DNA of 64,000 nt from Thermoanaerobacterales bacterium (GCA_012840135.1 DUMA01000015.1:32154-96153); one strand, 5' to 3'. Shown: positions 35,597 through 45,511, numbered from the stretch's first letter. Program-made: numbers and translations. Notes: a model not told the origin generated them from the sequence alone.

Positions 35597-36850
35597 TTGA
35601 AAATAGGAATTCTGGGGGGCAGCGGCGTATATACCCCTGCCCTCATTACTGAAATAATTAAATCAAACGGGGAATTGGATGTAGATCAAATAGTATTAAA
35701 CGGCAGGTCATCTGACAAATTGAATATAGTAAAAAATGTATGCAGGGAACTTGTAAGAAGAAGCGGTTTGGATATAAAAATTGATACAAGTACCAATATA
35801 GCTGATGCCGTTAAAAATATGGATGTAGTCATATCGCAGGTAAGAATAGGGGGGATGCAGGCCAGGGCCTTTGATGAGAATTTCCCGCCGGAATTTGACA
35901 TGGTCGGCGAAGAAACAATAGGGCCCGGTGGACTTTCAAACGCAATAAGGACTATTCCGGCTGTGCTTGAAATAGCTTCTGAAGTCGAAAGATGCAATAA
36001 AAATGCTTTTTTAATAATGCTCACCAATCCATGCAGTATGATTTTAAGGGCTATAAATCAGGCAAAATATAATATAAAAGCCGTAGGAATATGTGATCTC
36101 CCCAGAGTCCTTATAAGTAAGATAGCTGATTTGCTGAAGATTGGGGAAGAAGAACTGAACGTAGAATACTTTGGCTTGAACCACCTGGGCTGGATAAAAA
36201 AGGTATATCATAACGGCATTGATTTAACCGATAATGTGATAGATAGGTTTGACGAAATTGACGGCATCATAGAAAAGGATATAGTACAATTTCACAAAGC
36301 AATTCCTGTATCTCATTTAAAGTACTATTTTCACCCCGACAGAATTCTAAACAAACCCCAGACAAGGGCACATGAACTGCTATCTTTGGAAGAGGAGATA
36401 TTGGGAAATTTCAAATCCGGCAATTTGGAACAAGGGTTAAATTTGCTGAACAGGCGCTCCACAGTATGGTATAAATATATTATTGACTTTATAAAAACAA
36501 TTTATGGAGATAAACAGACGTTTCACATTTTAAATGTAAAAAATGACGGTATTATGAATTTTTTGCCAACCGATTCGGTCGTTGAAACGGGATGTATGGT
36601 AAGAAGAGGGGAAATAAGATCGCTGCCGGCCAAAGATATCCCGCTTTCCATACAGTCTTTAATAACCCAGATTAACACGTATGAGGAACTGGCGGTGCAG
36701 GGAATACTGCAAAATAGTCGTGCGCTTTTGATAGAAGCCTTGATGGTCCATCCTTTTATACGATCATATGATCAGGCAGAGGCTGTTCTAAATAAAATTA
36801 TAAAGGGGAACATAGAGATGGGATTTCTGAGGGAGGAGCAAATAAATTGA
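35597..36850 (+). CDS. GH4 family NAD-dependent 6-phospho-glycosidase
   Basis: 417 residues. GH4 enzymes cleave glycosides by transient oxidation with NAD and a divalent metal. Seen are the NAD-binding GILGGSGVYTP, the metal cysteine in TNPCSMIL, and the His of GLNHLGW. Start is TTG 35597 after AAAGGGGCG. Members act on phosphorylated disaccharides delivered by the PTS, or on galacturonides. In this operon it may release the substrate of the glycyl-radical enzyme from a PTS-imported glycoside, or use its redox chemistry on it; the exact sugar is unknown. Confidence 0.9.
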   Translation: MKIGILGGSGVYTPALITEIIKSNGELDVDQIVLNGRSSDKLNIVKNVCRELVRRSGLDIKIDTSTNIADAVKNMDVVISQVRIGGMQARAFDENFPPEFDMVGEETIGPGGLSNAIRTIPAVLEIASEVERCNKNAFLIMLTNPCSMILRAINQAKYNIKAVGICDLPRVLISKIADLLKIGEEELNVEYFGLNHLGWIKKVYHNGIDLTDNVIDRFDEIDGIIEKDIVQFHKAIPVSHLKYYFHPDRILNKPQTRAHELLSLEEEILGNFKSGNLEQGLNLLNRRSTVWYKYIIDFIKTIYGDKQTFHILNVKNDGIMNFLPTDSVVETGCMVRRGEIRSLPAKDIPLSIQSLITQINTYEELAVQGILQNSRALLIEALMVHPFIRSYDQAEAVLNKIIKGNIEMGFLREEQIN

Positions 36851-37227
36851 AAACTTTTGAACCCGCAGGTTTCTGGATTAGATTTGCTGCCTTTTTGGTG
36901 GATAGTATAATACTCTCAGCGCCCATGTACATTGTTAAATTTATGTTTCCGCAGGCAGCATCTATTATAAATCTGGCAATATGCGCCCTTTACTTTATAT
37001 TTTTTGTATCCGTATTCGGCAAAACGCCTGGCAAGATGTTTTTCAGAATCAAAGTTGTAAAGTCAGATTTGAAACCGGTAGGATGGAAAGAAGGCACATT
37101 GCGGTTTTTAGGTACGGTTCTATCTCAGATACTTTTATTTGGCGGCTATATTATAATGCTGTGGGATAAGAATAGACAGACGCTACATGATAAAATTACC
37201 GGCACTTATGTAATAATTGAAAAATAA
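36847..37227 (+). CDS. RDD family membrane protein
   Basis: 126 residues, with the RDD domain signature FWIRFAAFLVDSIIL (Arg, Asp) at the N-terminus, SVFGKTPGKMFFRIKV in the middle and LWDKNRQTLHDKITGT at the end. Three to four membrane helices. TTG start overlaps the GH4 stop and has GGGAGGAG upstream, so it is co-translated. The function of RDD proteins is poorly known (some act in ion or solute transport). It closes the operon. Confidence 0.85.
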   Translation: MKTFEPAGFWIRFAAFLVDSIILSAPMYIVKFMFPQAASIINLAICALYFIFFVSVFGKTPGKMFFRIKVVKSDLKPVGWKEGTLRFLGTVLSQILLFGGYIIMLWDKNRQTLHDKITGTYVIIEK

Positions 37228-37236
37228 AGAAACATT

Positions 37237-37275
37237 AAAACCTCGGGATAAATTCTTCTTGCCCGAGGTTTTATA
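37237..37275 (+). terminator. Terminator of the PTS/glycyl-radical operon
   Basis: AAAACCTCGGG pairs with CCCGAGGTTTT around 14 bases; T-rich tail ATATTATA. Confidence 0.85.
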
Positions 37276-37331
37276 TTATAGATTAAAATAAAGTTTTTTC
37301 AAGTTTTTGTATGAATTTTTTAAAAGAGGGC

Positions 37332-37361
37332 AAGAAATGGCAGAAAAATATTTCATTTCTT
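37332..37361 (+). promoter_or_regulatory. 8-bp inverted repeat upstream of the PucR gene
   Basis: AAGAAATG and CATTTCTT are exact complements 14 bases apart, about 65 bases before the gene. Possible autoregulatory site; no proof. Confidence 0.35.
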
Positions 37362-37427
37362 CCAGGACAATGATAAAATAATAAAAATACTGCAAGATTC
37401 TTAAATTATGGACAAGGCGGAATGAGT

Positions 37428-39074
37428 ATGGGAATTACGGTGCGGGAAGCGCTTCAAATAGGTGAATTGAAAAAAGCAAAGGTTATTGCGGGCGAAAAGG
37501 GCCTTGACAGGATAGTAAACTATGTAATAACGATGGATGTGCCTGATGCTGCCAGGTGGATCAGAGGGAACGAACTCCTGCTTACGGCAGCTTACGTTTT
37601 CATGAATAATCCCGACATGGAGAAGACCTTCGTGTACGACCTGGTCGAAAGGAACTGTTCTGCTCTTGCCATAAAGCTCGGAAGATTTATCGACAGAATT
37701 CCGCCGCAGATTATTGAGCCTGCAAATGAAAAAAATTTCCCGATCATTGAACTGCCGGTATATGTTGCCTGGCATGATATAGTGAACCCCATCATGCTGG
37801 AAATACTGAACAAAGAAGCAGGGATCATAAAACGTTCCTTTGAAATACACGATGAACTCATGAAGGTTGCACTGCAGGGTGGAGATCTGGCGGCTGTTGC
37901 CGGCACTCTTTCCTATCTTTTAAACTGCAATGTTTTTATAGAAGACGAAAGTTTTAATCTTTTATCCTTCTCAAACTGCCGTGGTACCTGCGATGCATTA
38001 AGCCTGGAAATTATAAATGACGGCCGGGTTCCCCTGGATGTAGTCGAGGAACTGGAAAAAAAAGGAGTATATAGCAGGATAAAAGTGTTTAAAAAACCTA
38101 TAAGAGTCCATATAAAGAGCAGAAAAAACTGTTATGCAAGAGTAATTGCACCAATTATAATCAAAGGTGAAATATGCGGTTATATTACTCTGATTGAAAA
38201 CGACTCAAGACTTGGTGATTTTGATTTGATAGCTGCCGAACAGGCGGCGACCATCGCAGCGCTCGAGATCATGAAAAAGCAGGCTGTAAAGCAGGCTGAA
38301 GGAAAAGCAAAAAGGGAATTTCTTGAAAGCATTCTCGAAGGAGATGTAAGGGATGCTTCACTGATTAAGAACAGGCTTAAATATTACGGTGTAAATCTTA
38401 AAGGAGATATAGCTGTTATTGTATTCCATATGGATTACGAAAGTGCTTTGAAATCGGAACAGGAAGATTTCAAGAGCATAAAGAGCGAAATTGAATCGCT
38501 CCCTCATGTGGCATTGAGGAAGGGTGAAGATATAATAATTGTCTGCGGTTTCAGCGAACCTGGAACAATGGCAAAATACGACAGAATCAATATTCTGTGT
38601 AAAAATATATTGAACGGTCTTGGATGCACAAAAGAGGTAAGGGTTGGCATCAGCGATTTTCATGACGATGTAACAGGTATATCTGAAGGATACATCGAAG
38701 CCAAAAAATCATTGGAAATGGCGGACATGTTGAAAAACAGCATCGGCAGCCTGGTGTTTTATAAAGATATATGGATATACGATTTAATTTTAAACTGTAA
38801 GGAGAATGAGAGTTTAAAAAAATTCTGCGACAAGAGGCTTTTCAAACTCATCGAATACGATTCAAAGAACAAAGAGGAGCATCTGCTGAAAACGCTGAGA
38901 GTTTATCTTGATTATGCGGGCAAACATAACCTGGCCGCAGAAAAGCTTTATATTCATAGAAATACCCTGAATTACAGGTTAAGTAAAATAAAAGAAATAC
39001 TCGATTGCGACCTGAGCGACCCTGCCACAAGGCTGAGGCTGGAGATCGGTTTAAAAATACTTAACTTATTATAA
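37428..39074 (+). CDS. PucR-family transcriptional regulator
   Basis: About 548 residues: PucR N-terminal domain (about 1-125, ITVREALQIGELKKAKVIAG), a middle ligand or GGDEF-like region, and the C-terminal PucR helix-turn-helix with LRVYLDYAGKHNLAAEKLYI (HRNTLNYRL) . These regulators control purine, amino-acid or peptide catabolism. GCGG-type ribosome site at 37414-37420 favours ATG 37428 over the ATG six bases earlier. It stands in front of the racemase/peptidase/OPT region, which it is likely to control. Confidence 0.9.
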   Translation: MGITVREALQIGELKKAKVIAGEKGLDRIVNYVITMDVPDAARWIRGNELLLTAAYVFMNNPDMEKTFVYDLVERNCSALAIKLGRFIDRIPPQIIEPANEKNFPIIELPVYVAWHDIVNPIMLEILNKEAGIIKRSFEIHDELMKVALQGGDLAAVAGTLSYLLNCNVFIEDESFNLLSFSNCRGTCDALSLEIINDGRVPLDVVEELEKKGVYSRIKVFKKPIRVHIKSRKNCYARVIAPIIIKGEICGYITLIENDSRLGDFDLIAAEQAATIAALEIMKKQAVKQAEGKAKREFLESILEGDVRDASLIKNRLKYYGVNLKGDIAVIVFHMDYESALKSEQEDFKSIKSEIESLPHVALRKGEDIIIVCGFSEPGTMAKYDRINILCKNILNGLGCTKEVRVGISDFHDDVTGISEGYIEAKKSLEMADMLKNSIGSLVFYKDIWIYDLILNCKENESLKKFCDKRLFKLIEYDSKNKEEHLLKTLRVYLDYAGKHNLAAEKLYIHRNTLNYRLSKIKEILDCDLSDPATRLRLEIGLKILNLL

Positions 39075-39143
39075 TGCTTATTATAATAGAAGTTTAATTC
39101 TTAATCCCGAGATATGAATATGTAAGGGATTATAGAAATTTCG

Positions 39144-39188
39144 GCTTCTTTATTGGGCATCTTGCACAATAAAGAAGCTATTTTTTAT
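39144..39188 (+). terminator. Terminator after the PucR gene
   Basis: GCTTCTTTATTG pairs exactly with CAATAAAGAAGC; tail TATTTTTTAT. Confidence 0.9.
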
Positions 39189-39285
39189 AATTTATGCAAT
39201 AAGAAAAACATATTGTATTGTGTTAAAATTAAAAATAACCGCAAGGACGAGATTATAAAGAAACATATTACAAAGGAGGGATTTG

Positions 39286-39972
39286 ATGATATTGGACATT
39301 ATCGTGCCCGTTTCCACCGATATATGGAACAAAGGGATTGAATCGGAGGCTGAAAAAATTAAGGGCCAGGATACAAAGGTTAGGGTTACTTCGCTGACAA
39401 AAGGTCCCGTATCGATCGAATCGGAGTATGATGAAGTCCTGGCAGGGCCTCATGCCGTTTCTGCGGCAGAAGAACTGGAAAAGAACGGTTCAAATGGAAT
39501 AATAATATACTGTTTCGGAGAACCGGGTTTGCATGCATGCAAAGAAAAGCTGAGCATACCAGTGGTGGGCATCAGGGAAGCGGCTGTGTCCATGGCAAAG
39601 ATCCTGGGAGACAGGATAGGGGTTATATCGACTATTGGAAATGCTGTTCCGAGACATGCAAGAGCTTTAAGGCGTGAAGTATATAAAGTTGTGGCTGTGG
39701 ATATGCCGGTTCTGGATTTTGTAAATGTTGAAGAACTGGAAAAGCGGATAGAGATAAAAATACGGGAGCTCATAGATTATGGCTGCGATGTGGTAGTTTT
39801 GGGATGCGGATCAATGCTGGATATGGATATAGAGAGGATGAAAGATAAATACGGTATACCCATCGTTATCCCGCTAAATGCCGCCGTGGCTGTGTGCGAG
39901 TTTTTAATGAAAAATAATCTGAGACAGAGCAGGCTGGCATACCCTTTTCCGCCGGAAAAGGAGATTAAATGA
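39286..39972 (+). CDS. Asp/Glu/hydantoin racemase family protein
   Basis: 228 residues. Two-cysteine racemase fold: first cysteine in IIYCFGEPGL, as in hydantoin racemases (CFGDPGL), second in VVLGCGSMLD. Both are retained, so racemase activity is plausible. ATG 39286 lies six bases past AAAGGAGG. Neighbours are a dipeptidase, aminopeptidases and an OPT transporter, pointing to D/L interconversion of an amino acid or hydantoin-like compound taken from a peptide source. Substrate not determinable. Confidence 0.85.
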   Translation: MILDIIVPVSTDIWNKGIESEAEKIKGQDTKVRVTSLTKGPVSIESEYDEVLAGPHAVSAAEELEKNGSNGIIIYCFGEPGLHACKEKLSIPVVGIREAAVSMAKILGDRIGVISTIGNAVPRHARALRREVYKVVAVDMPVLDFVNVEELEKRIEIKIRELIDYGCDVVVLGCGSMLDMDIERMKDKYGIPIVIPLNAAVAVCEFLMKNNLRQSRLAYPFPPEKEIK

Positions 39973-40095
39973 TTGTCAATTGTATTCTGTGCAAAATGCT
40001 TAGGACAGACTGTGTTTTTTGTAATAAATGCATAACGAAAAACAAGTATACAATATGATATAATTACAAAAAAGCAGGGTTTGAGGAGAGATACG

Positions 40096-41493
40096 ATGGA
40101 GAATGTTCTGAATATAAAGATAGACGAATATTTTGATGAAATAGTTAAAAATATTCAGGAATTCATAAAAATTCCGAGCGTTCTGGATGAAGATGATACC
40201 GATGAGAATATTCCTTTCGGGCGAAAAATAGATGAAGCCCTTGGATGGATATTAAAAAAAGGAGAGGAGCTGGGTTTAAAATCCGTAAATGTAGATGGAT
40301 ACGCGGGATATGTGGAGATAGGCAGAGGTTCAGAGATGGTGGGAATTTTGGGCCATGTAGATGTAGTTCCGGCAGGGACGGGCTGGTCGGTGGACCCTTT
40401 CGGCGGGGAAATAAAGGAAGGCAAACTTTACGGTCGGGGTTCCGTGGATGATAAAGGGCCAGTAATAGCCGCACTGTATGCGCTAAAGGCCATAGAGGAT
40501 TCACGCCTGCCGGTTTCAAAGAGAGCGCGGCTTATCATAGGAACCGACGAGGAGACCGGTGCAAGATGCATAAAGCATTATCTTGAAAAGGAAGAGCAGC
40601 CTGTATGCGGATTTTCCCCGGATGCCGAGTTTCCCATTATATATGCGGAAAAGGGCATTCTGCGCTTTGAACTGATAAAAAACTTTGACGATAGTCCAGG
40701 ATCCGAAGTAATTCTGAAAAAAATAAGGGGCGGCACCCGGGTAAATGTGGTGCCCGATTATGCGGAAGCTGTAATAAAAGGCGCGGATGGGGAGAAAATA
40801 GAATCCAGGATAAGAGAACGGGAACCTTCAGGGAAAATATATATAGAAAGGTCACCGGAAGGCATTGTTATAAAAGCGAAGGGTATTTCTGCCCATGCCA
40901 GTTACCCGGAAGACGGAGAAAACGCCATTCAAATGCTCCTGAATTTTCTAACACTGATAGATTTTGGTGGCAAAGAAGCGAAAACTTTCATTGATGCGGT
41001 AGCCGGACGATTGAAAATGGAATCGGACGGAAAAACCCTGGGAATATCGTGCAGTGACAGCGTTTCGGGAGCTTTGACGATAAATCTGGGTGTAGTGGAT
41101 TTTGACGAAAAACTGGGGAAACTTAAATTTGACGTAAGGTATCCCGTAACGATTGATGGAAATGAAATAATTGAGAAGCTAAAAAAAATTGCAGGCGAAC
41201 TGGGAGCGGAATTTTTGATAAACCAGCATAAATTGCCGCTGTATGTGGACCCGGATACAGAGTTTATAAAAAAATTGCAGAACGTGTATAAGAAAATGAC
41301 CGGTGACGAACCAAAGCTCCTGTCCATAGGAGGAGGCACATACTGCAGATATGTAAAAAATACCGTTTCTTTCGGTCCGGTTTTCCCCGGTCAAAAGGAA
41401 CTGGCCCATCAGAAGGATGAGTATATTGCTCTGGAAGACCTAAGAAGGATAGCTAAAATTTATGTTCAGGCAATTTATGAATTGATAAAATGA
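40096..41493 (+). CDS. M20 family dipeptidase (PepV-like)
   Basis: 465 residues, dizinc peptidase. Metal-site motifs are GILGHVDVVPAG (His, Asp), GRGSVDDKGP (bridging Asp) and IGTDEETGARC (Glu). The length and RGGTRVNVVPDYAE in the lid domain match PepV/Sapep dipeptidases, which take L- or beta-Ala-type dipeptides. GAGGAGAG sets ATG 40096. Cytoplasmic. It would act on short peptides brought in by the OPT transporter downstream. Confidence 0.9.
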   Translation: MENVLNIKIDEYFDEIVKNIQEFIKIPSVLDEDDTDENIPFGRKIDEALGWILKKGEELGLKSVNVDGYAGYVEIGRGSEMVGILGHVDVVPAGTGWSVDPFGGEIKEGKLYGRGSVDDKGPVIAALYALKAIEDSRLPVSKRARLIIGTDEETGARCIKHYLEKEEQPVCGFSPDAEFPIIYAEKGILRFELIKNFDDSPGSEVILKKIRGGTRVNVVPDYAEAVIKGADGEKIESRIREREPSGKIYIERSPEGIVIKAKGISAHASYPEDGENAIQMLLNFLTLIDFGGKEAKTFIDAVAGRLKMESDGKTLGISCSDSVSGALTINLGVVDFDEKLGKLKFDVRYPVTIDGNEIIEKLKKIAGELGAEFLINQHKLPLYVDPDTEFIKKLQNVYKKMTGDEPKLLSIGGGTYCRYVKNTVSFGPVFPGQKELAHQKDEYIALEDLRRIAKIYVQAIYELIK

Positions 41494-41555
41494 ATACCAG
41501 TTTTATTTCAAGACATATGTTTAAAAACTTTAATCTAAGGAAAGGATGATTCATC

Positions 41556-42620
41556 GTGGAGTTGAACATCGGGATAGAACCGGCAAAGGAATATTTGAGC
41601 TTTGAACTGGCAAAAGGTGCTCTAAAACTGGTGAAAGATGTAATGCTGGTTAAAGAAGGAGAGAATGTCGTTATAACCGCCGATTCTTCCACCGACAGGA
41701 GGGTGGTGGAGGCTACGGCCAATGCAGTTTTCAGCATTGGAGCGATGCCCACGGTGATATATTATCCTACGGCGCCTACCGGAGCTATGGAACCACCGGC
41801 TCCCATAGCGGCGGCTATTACGAATACAGATGTGTGGATTGAATACACTTATTCAAATATCCAGCATTGTCCATCATGGAGAAAAGCTCTGGAAAACGGT
41901 TGCAGATATATAAACCTTACAGGTATGGATGTAGAAATGATGGTAAAGACCATAACCAATGTTGATTATGATGCCATCATAGAACTGGGGGAATTTTTCA
42001 AGGAGACAATACAATCTGCCGATGAAATCATAGTAAAAAGTGATAACGGAACCAATTTGACGGCATACAATCGCGGAAGAAGGGTAAGGCATTCTGGGCA
42101 GAAGGCTACAAAGAAAGGCTACCCCGTCATGCTGGCAGGGCAGATCAGCTGGTGCCCCGTCGAAAGCACGATAAATGGGACACTGGTATTCGATGGGGCC
42201 CTCTGGCCGCCGCTGGAGCTGGGGCTTTTGAAAAAGCCTGTTAGGCTGGAATTGAAGGAAGGCAGGATTGTTAAAATTGAGGGCGATTTGGAAGCAAGAC
42301 TTTTTGAGAACTGGTTGAAATCCTTTAATGATGAAAACATGTACAGACTTGCTCATTACTCCCTGGGATTCAATCCCGGGGTTATAAGGCCCACCGGAAG
42401 GATAGTAGAGGATGAGAGAGTGTTTGGCTGCATCGAGTTCGGCATAGGAAGCCAGGGGGCTGCCATAATGGGAGAATGCTGGGCGGCTGCTTCTCACACC
42501 GATGGCACTTTGCTAAAACCCACTATTATTTTGGACGGTGAAATATTTGAGGAAAACGGAATATACAGGTCGCCAAAAGCAAGAGAACTCTGCCGCAAGT
42601 TAAAGGTAGCGGGATATTAG
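41556..42620 (+). CDS. M29-type aminopeptidase, copy 1
   Basis: 354-residue member of the M29 (AmpS/thermophilic aminopeptidase) superfamily, which also includes some ring-cleaving dioxygenases. Candidate metal ligands are seen in IVEDERVFGCIEFGIG and in AASHTDGT (His and Asp). Start is GTG 41556 with AAAGGATG upstream. It is near-identical in architecture and length to the next gene and clearly a duplicate. In this setting it probably trims peptides, but a specialised amide-hydrolysing role cannot be excluded. Confidence 0.8.
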   Translation: MELNIGIEPAKEYLSFELAKGALKLVKDVMLVKEGENVVITADSSTDRRVVEATANAVFSIGAMPTVIYYPTAPTGAMEPPAPIAAAITNTDVWIEYTYSNIQHCPSWRKALENGCRYINLTGMDVEMMVKTITNVDYDAIIELGEFFKETIQSADEIIVKSDNGTNLTAYNRGRRVRHSGQKATKKGYPVMLAGQISWCPVESTINGTLVFDGALWPPLELGLLKKPVRLELKEGRIVKIEGDLEARLFENWLKSFNDENMYRLAHYSLGFNPGVIRPTGRIVEDERVFGCIEFGIGSQGAAIMGECWAAASHTDGTLLKPTIILDGEIFEENGIYRSPKARELCRKLKVAGY

Positions 42621-42657
42621 AACTGATATATTTTGCAGATTTGAGGAGGAACTTACG

Positions 42658-43722
42658 ATGGATCTGGCTATTGGAATTGAACCGAGGGATGAATTTTTAT
42701 TTCTGGAACTTGCCAAAAGCGCAAGGACACTGGTGGAAGATGTGCTGCTTGTAAAAAAAGGAGAGGAAGTAGTTATTACTGCGGATACATCCTGTGACAG
42801 GAGAGTGGTGGAAGAAACGGCCAAAGCCGCTTATTCCATTGGAGCTATTCCCACGATTATATGGTATGATACGAGATCCACGGCAGTGGTCGAACCGCCG
42901 AAAGCAGTCGCAGGAGCGGTAAAAAATGCGGATGTCTGGGTGGAGTTCCAGTACGCTTACATTATGCACACCGTTGCGTGGAGACAGGCGCTGGATGCCG
43001 GTTGCAGATACATCAATTTAAGCGGTATGGACGCACTGATGATGGTAAACACTATCGGCAGAGTCAATTATCCCAAAATGGTGGAGATGAGCAAAAAGAT
43101 ATGTGAAATGATCGAACAGGCAGATGAAGTAATAATCAAGAGTCCGGCGGGCACCGACCTTAAAGCCTATAACAGGGGGAGGAAAGCCAGACAATCCGGC
43201 AAATTGGCAGATACTCCGGGAGAACCCGTTATGCTTGGCGGTCAGGCCTCATGGTGTCCCGTGGAAGAGACCATAAACGGAACTCTGGTTTTTGACGGAG
43301 CGCTTTTTCCACCCGCGGAATTGGGCAAATTAAATTCTCCCGTCAGGCTTACCCTCGAGAAGGGTGTAATTACAAAAATCGAAGGCGGCATTGAAGCCAG
43401 CATATTTGAAAGATGGCTGGCAGGTTTTAATGACCCTACTATGTACTGGCTTGCCCACTATTCCATGGGATTCAACCCGGGAGTATTGAAACCTACGGGC
43501 AGGATAGTCGAGGACGAGAGGGTGTTTGGCTGTATTGAAATGGGATTTGGGAGCCAGGGCCCCCAGATAAAAGGCAAGACATGGAAGAGTGCCTCACATA
43601 CCGACGGAATAGTATTAAATCCCACCATTATCTTCGATGGGGTCGTAATCGAAAAAGATGGCAAATATGTGCATCCCGATTTGATTAAATTGTGTAGAGA
43701 AATGGAAGTCAGCGGGTATTGA
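42658..43722 (+). CDS. M29-type aminopeptidase, copy 2
   Basis: 354 residues, tandem paralogue of the preceding gene. Shared blocks include DRRVVE, YINLSGMDALMMV versus YINLTGMDVEMMV, GTLVFDGAL, LAHYS-GFNPGV and the ligand motif SHTDG. The first halves have drifted, so the duplication is not recent, and different specificity is likely. GAGGAGG precedes the ATG. It is followed by 90 bases with a spare ribosome site and then the OPT transporter gene. Confidence 0.8.
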   Translation: MDLAIGIEPRDEFLFLELAKSARTLVEDVLLVKKGEEVVITADTSCDRRVVEETAKAAYSIGAIPTIIWYDTRSTAVVEPPKAVAGAVKNADVWVEFQYAYIMHTVAWRQALDAGCRYINLSGMDALMMVNTIGRVNYPKMVEMSKKICEMIEQADEVIIKSPAGTDLKAYNRGRKARQSGKLADTPGEPVMLGGQASWCPVEETINGTLVFDGALFPPAELGKLNSPVRLTLEKGVITKIEGGIEASIFERWLAGFNDPTMYWLAHYSMGFNPGVLKPTGRIVEDERVFGCIEMGFGSQGPQIKGKTWKSASHTDGIVLNPTIIFDGVVIEKDGKYVHPDLIKLCREMEVSGY

Positions 43723-43813
43723 TAAGTTATGGATCCTAAGGAGGTGATCGACAAAGTGTAAACTTCATGATAATTCACGGTTTTGAAAACCCAAAAGAAG
43801 GAGGAAACGAAAC

Positions 43814-45487
43814 ATGGATCTGCCGGAAAAACAAGTAGAAATCAGTCTGGATGAAAATGATCCGATAATCGAGAAGTACTTGAAACTTCCTCATCCGAAA
43901 ACTCTGGAGCCTGGCACTGTTCTTATGATAATAGCTACATCGGCCATCGGTTCCATCATAGGCCTTGAATTGATAGTAAGACTGGGCGTCACTGCAAATA
44001 CATCCATAATTGGAGCGCTCATCGCTGTATTATTCGGATTTATACCCAGTAAGCTTTTTGTTGGATTTAGAAATATTCACAGGCAAAACCTTGTTCAGAC
44101 TTCAATTTCGGCTGCGACGTTTGGCGCGGGAAACGTGCTCCTGTTAGCCATGGGAACCATATGGATACTTGGAGCAAAGGAAAGCCTGATACCGATGTTT
44201 ATAGGTGCCGCTATAGGAATGCTGGTGGATATAATCATGCTATACTGGTTGTTTGACACCCCGGCATTTCCCGCGGATGAGGCATGGCCTCCGGGTATCG
44301 CTACCAGTGAGACCATACTGGCCGCAGCCGAAGGAGGCAAAAGAGCCTTAATTCTAATAGGGGCAGGAATCGTCGGCGCCATAGGCCAGTCGTTTAAAAT
44401 TCCAATGGATGTCGTGGGTGTGGCCTGGATCGGAAATATCTATGCGCTTCTTATGTTCGGCATCGGTCTTCTCATAAGAGGATATTCCCCCGTATTGTTC
44501 GGAGTGGATATCAACAAGCTTTATATCCCCCATGGCATTATGATAGGTGCCGGTATTGTGGCCCTGATCCAAATTACTTTAATAGTAAGGGGCAAGAGAT
44601 TGACCAAAAAGGGATCAATTGAGGAAGCAAAGGCCGTAGAAAAGGTTTACGTGCCGACGAGAACATCAAAGGACATAATCAATGCGCTGAAGAATGGTTT
44701 CATCATATACACCATCGGCGGCTTGATTATCGCTTTAATTAGTGGCATATATACAGGCATGAGTTTGCCCATGTTAATCTGGTGGATCATCTTTGCTGCC
44801 ATTGCTGCGGAAGTTTCGGAATTGATGGTAGGCATTTCCGCAATGCATGCGGGATGGTTCCCGGGTTTTGCCACCGCTCTAATTTTTCTGGTTCTTGGCA
44901 TATTGATGAAATTCCCTCCCATAGCGTGTGGAATTTTGGTGGGATACACTGCCGCCACAGGCCCTGCCTTTGCTGATGCCGGCTACGATTTGAAGACTGG
45001 ATGGCTTTTAAGAGGTAGGGGAAAGAATAAGGAGTATGAGTTATTCGGCCGCAGCCAGCAGTTCATCGCCGATCTTTTGGGTGAAGCGGTGGCGCTGGTA
45101 GTGGTGGGCCTTAGCTTTACCAGATATTTCAGTCAAAACCTGTTCCCGCCGGTAGACAAAGTATTTGCCGCGGCCATTCAAGCAGGAGCTCAGCCCTGGC
45201 TCTGGAAATCTCTGCTGCTGTGGGGGCTGGTAGGTGCGGCAATTCAATATATCGGCGGCGCCGAAAAACAGATAGGCATTCTTTTTGCCACAGGTTTGCT
45301 TATAATGAATCCGATGGCCGGTTTCGGCGTGATTGTAGCTATAATTGTGAGGGTGATACTGGAAAAAACTTACGGCAAGAAGGCTGAGACCCCCATGTTT
45401 ATAGCAGCCGCAGGATTTATCGCCGGCTCGACCCTTTACAGCTTCTTTACCAGTACCATGGGCCTTCTGTCCTCGAAGAAAAAATAA
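43814..45487 (+). CDS. OPT family oligopeptide transporter
   Basis: 557-residue transporter with about 14 membrane helices. Bacterial OPT hallmarks are visible: NLVQTSISAATFGAGNVLL, an FPADEAWPPGIA segment matching the conserved WPxxxA signature, and IYIPHGIMIGAG-like helix. A charged cytoplasmic N-terminus precedes helix 1. AGGAGGAAACGAAAC leads to the ATG. OPT proteins move peptides or siderophore-like amino compounds; the surrounding peptidases argue for peptides or modified peptides here. Confidence 0.92.
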   Translation: MDLPEKQVEISLDENDPIIEKYLKLPHPKTLEPGTVLMIIATSAIGSIIGLELIVRLGVTANTSIIGALIAVLFGFIPSKLFVGFRNIHRQNLVQTSISAATFGAGNVLLLAMGTIWILGAKESLIPMFIGAAIGMLVDIIMLYWLFDTPAFPADEAWPPGIATSETILAAAEGGKRALILIGAGIVGAIGQSFKIPMDVVGVAWIGNIYALLMFGIGLLIRGYSPVLFGVDINKLYIPHGIMIGAGIVALIQITLIVRGKRLTKKGSIEEAKAVEKVYVPTRTSKDIINALKNGFIIYTIGGLIIALISGIYTGMSLPMLIWWIIFAAIAAEVSELMVGISAMHAGWFPGFATALIFLVLGILMKFPPIACGILVGYTAATGPAFADAGYDLKTGWLLRGRGKNKEYELFGRSQQFIADLLGEAVALVVVGLSFTRYFSQNLFPPVDKVFAAAIQAGAQPWLWKSLLLWGLVGAAIQYIGGAEKQIGILFATGLLIMNPMAGFGVIVAIIVRVILEKTYGKKAETPMFIAAAGFIAGSTLYSFFTSTMGLLSSKKK

Positions 45488-45511
45488 GCTGACTGATGCT
45501 TGCAGAATGAA

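Noticed and set aside
43729..43761. 10-codon ORF with an internal AAGGAGGTGAT
   Set aside because: No ribosome site of its own; the AAGGAGGTGAT looks like a leftover or spare ribosome site ahead of the OPT gene rather than coding sequence.
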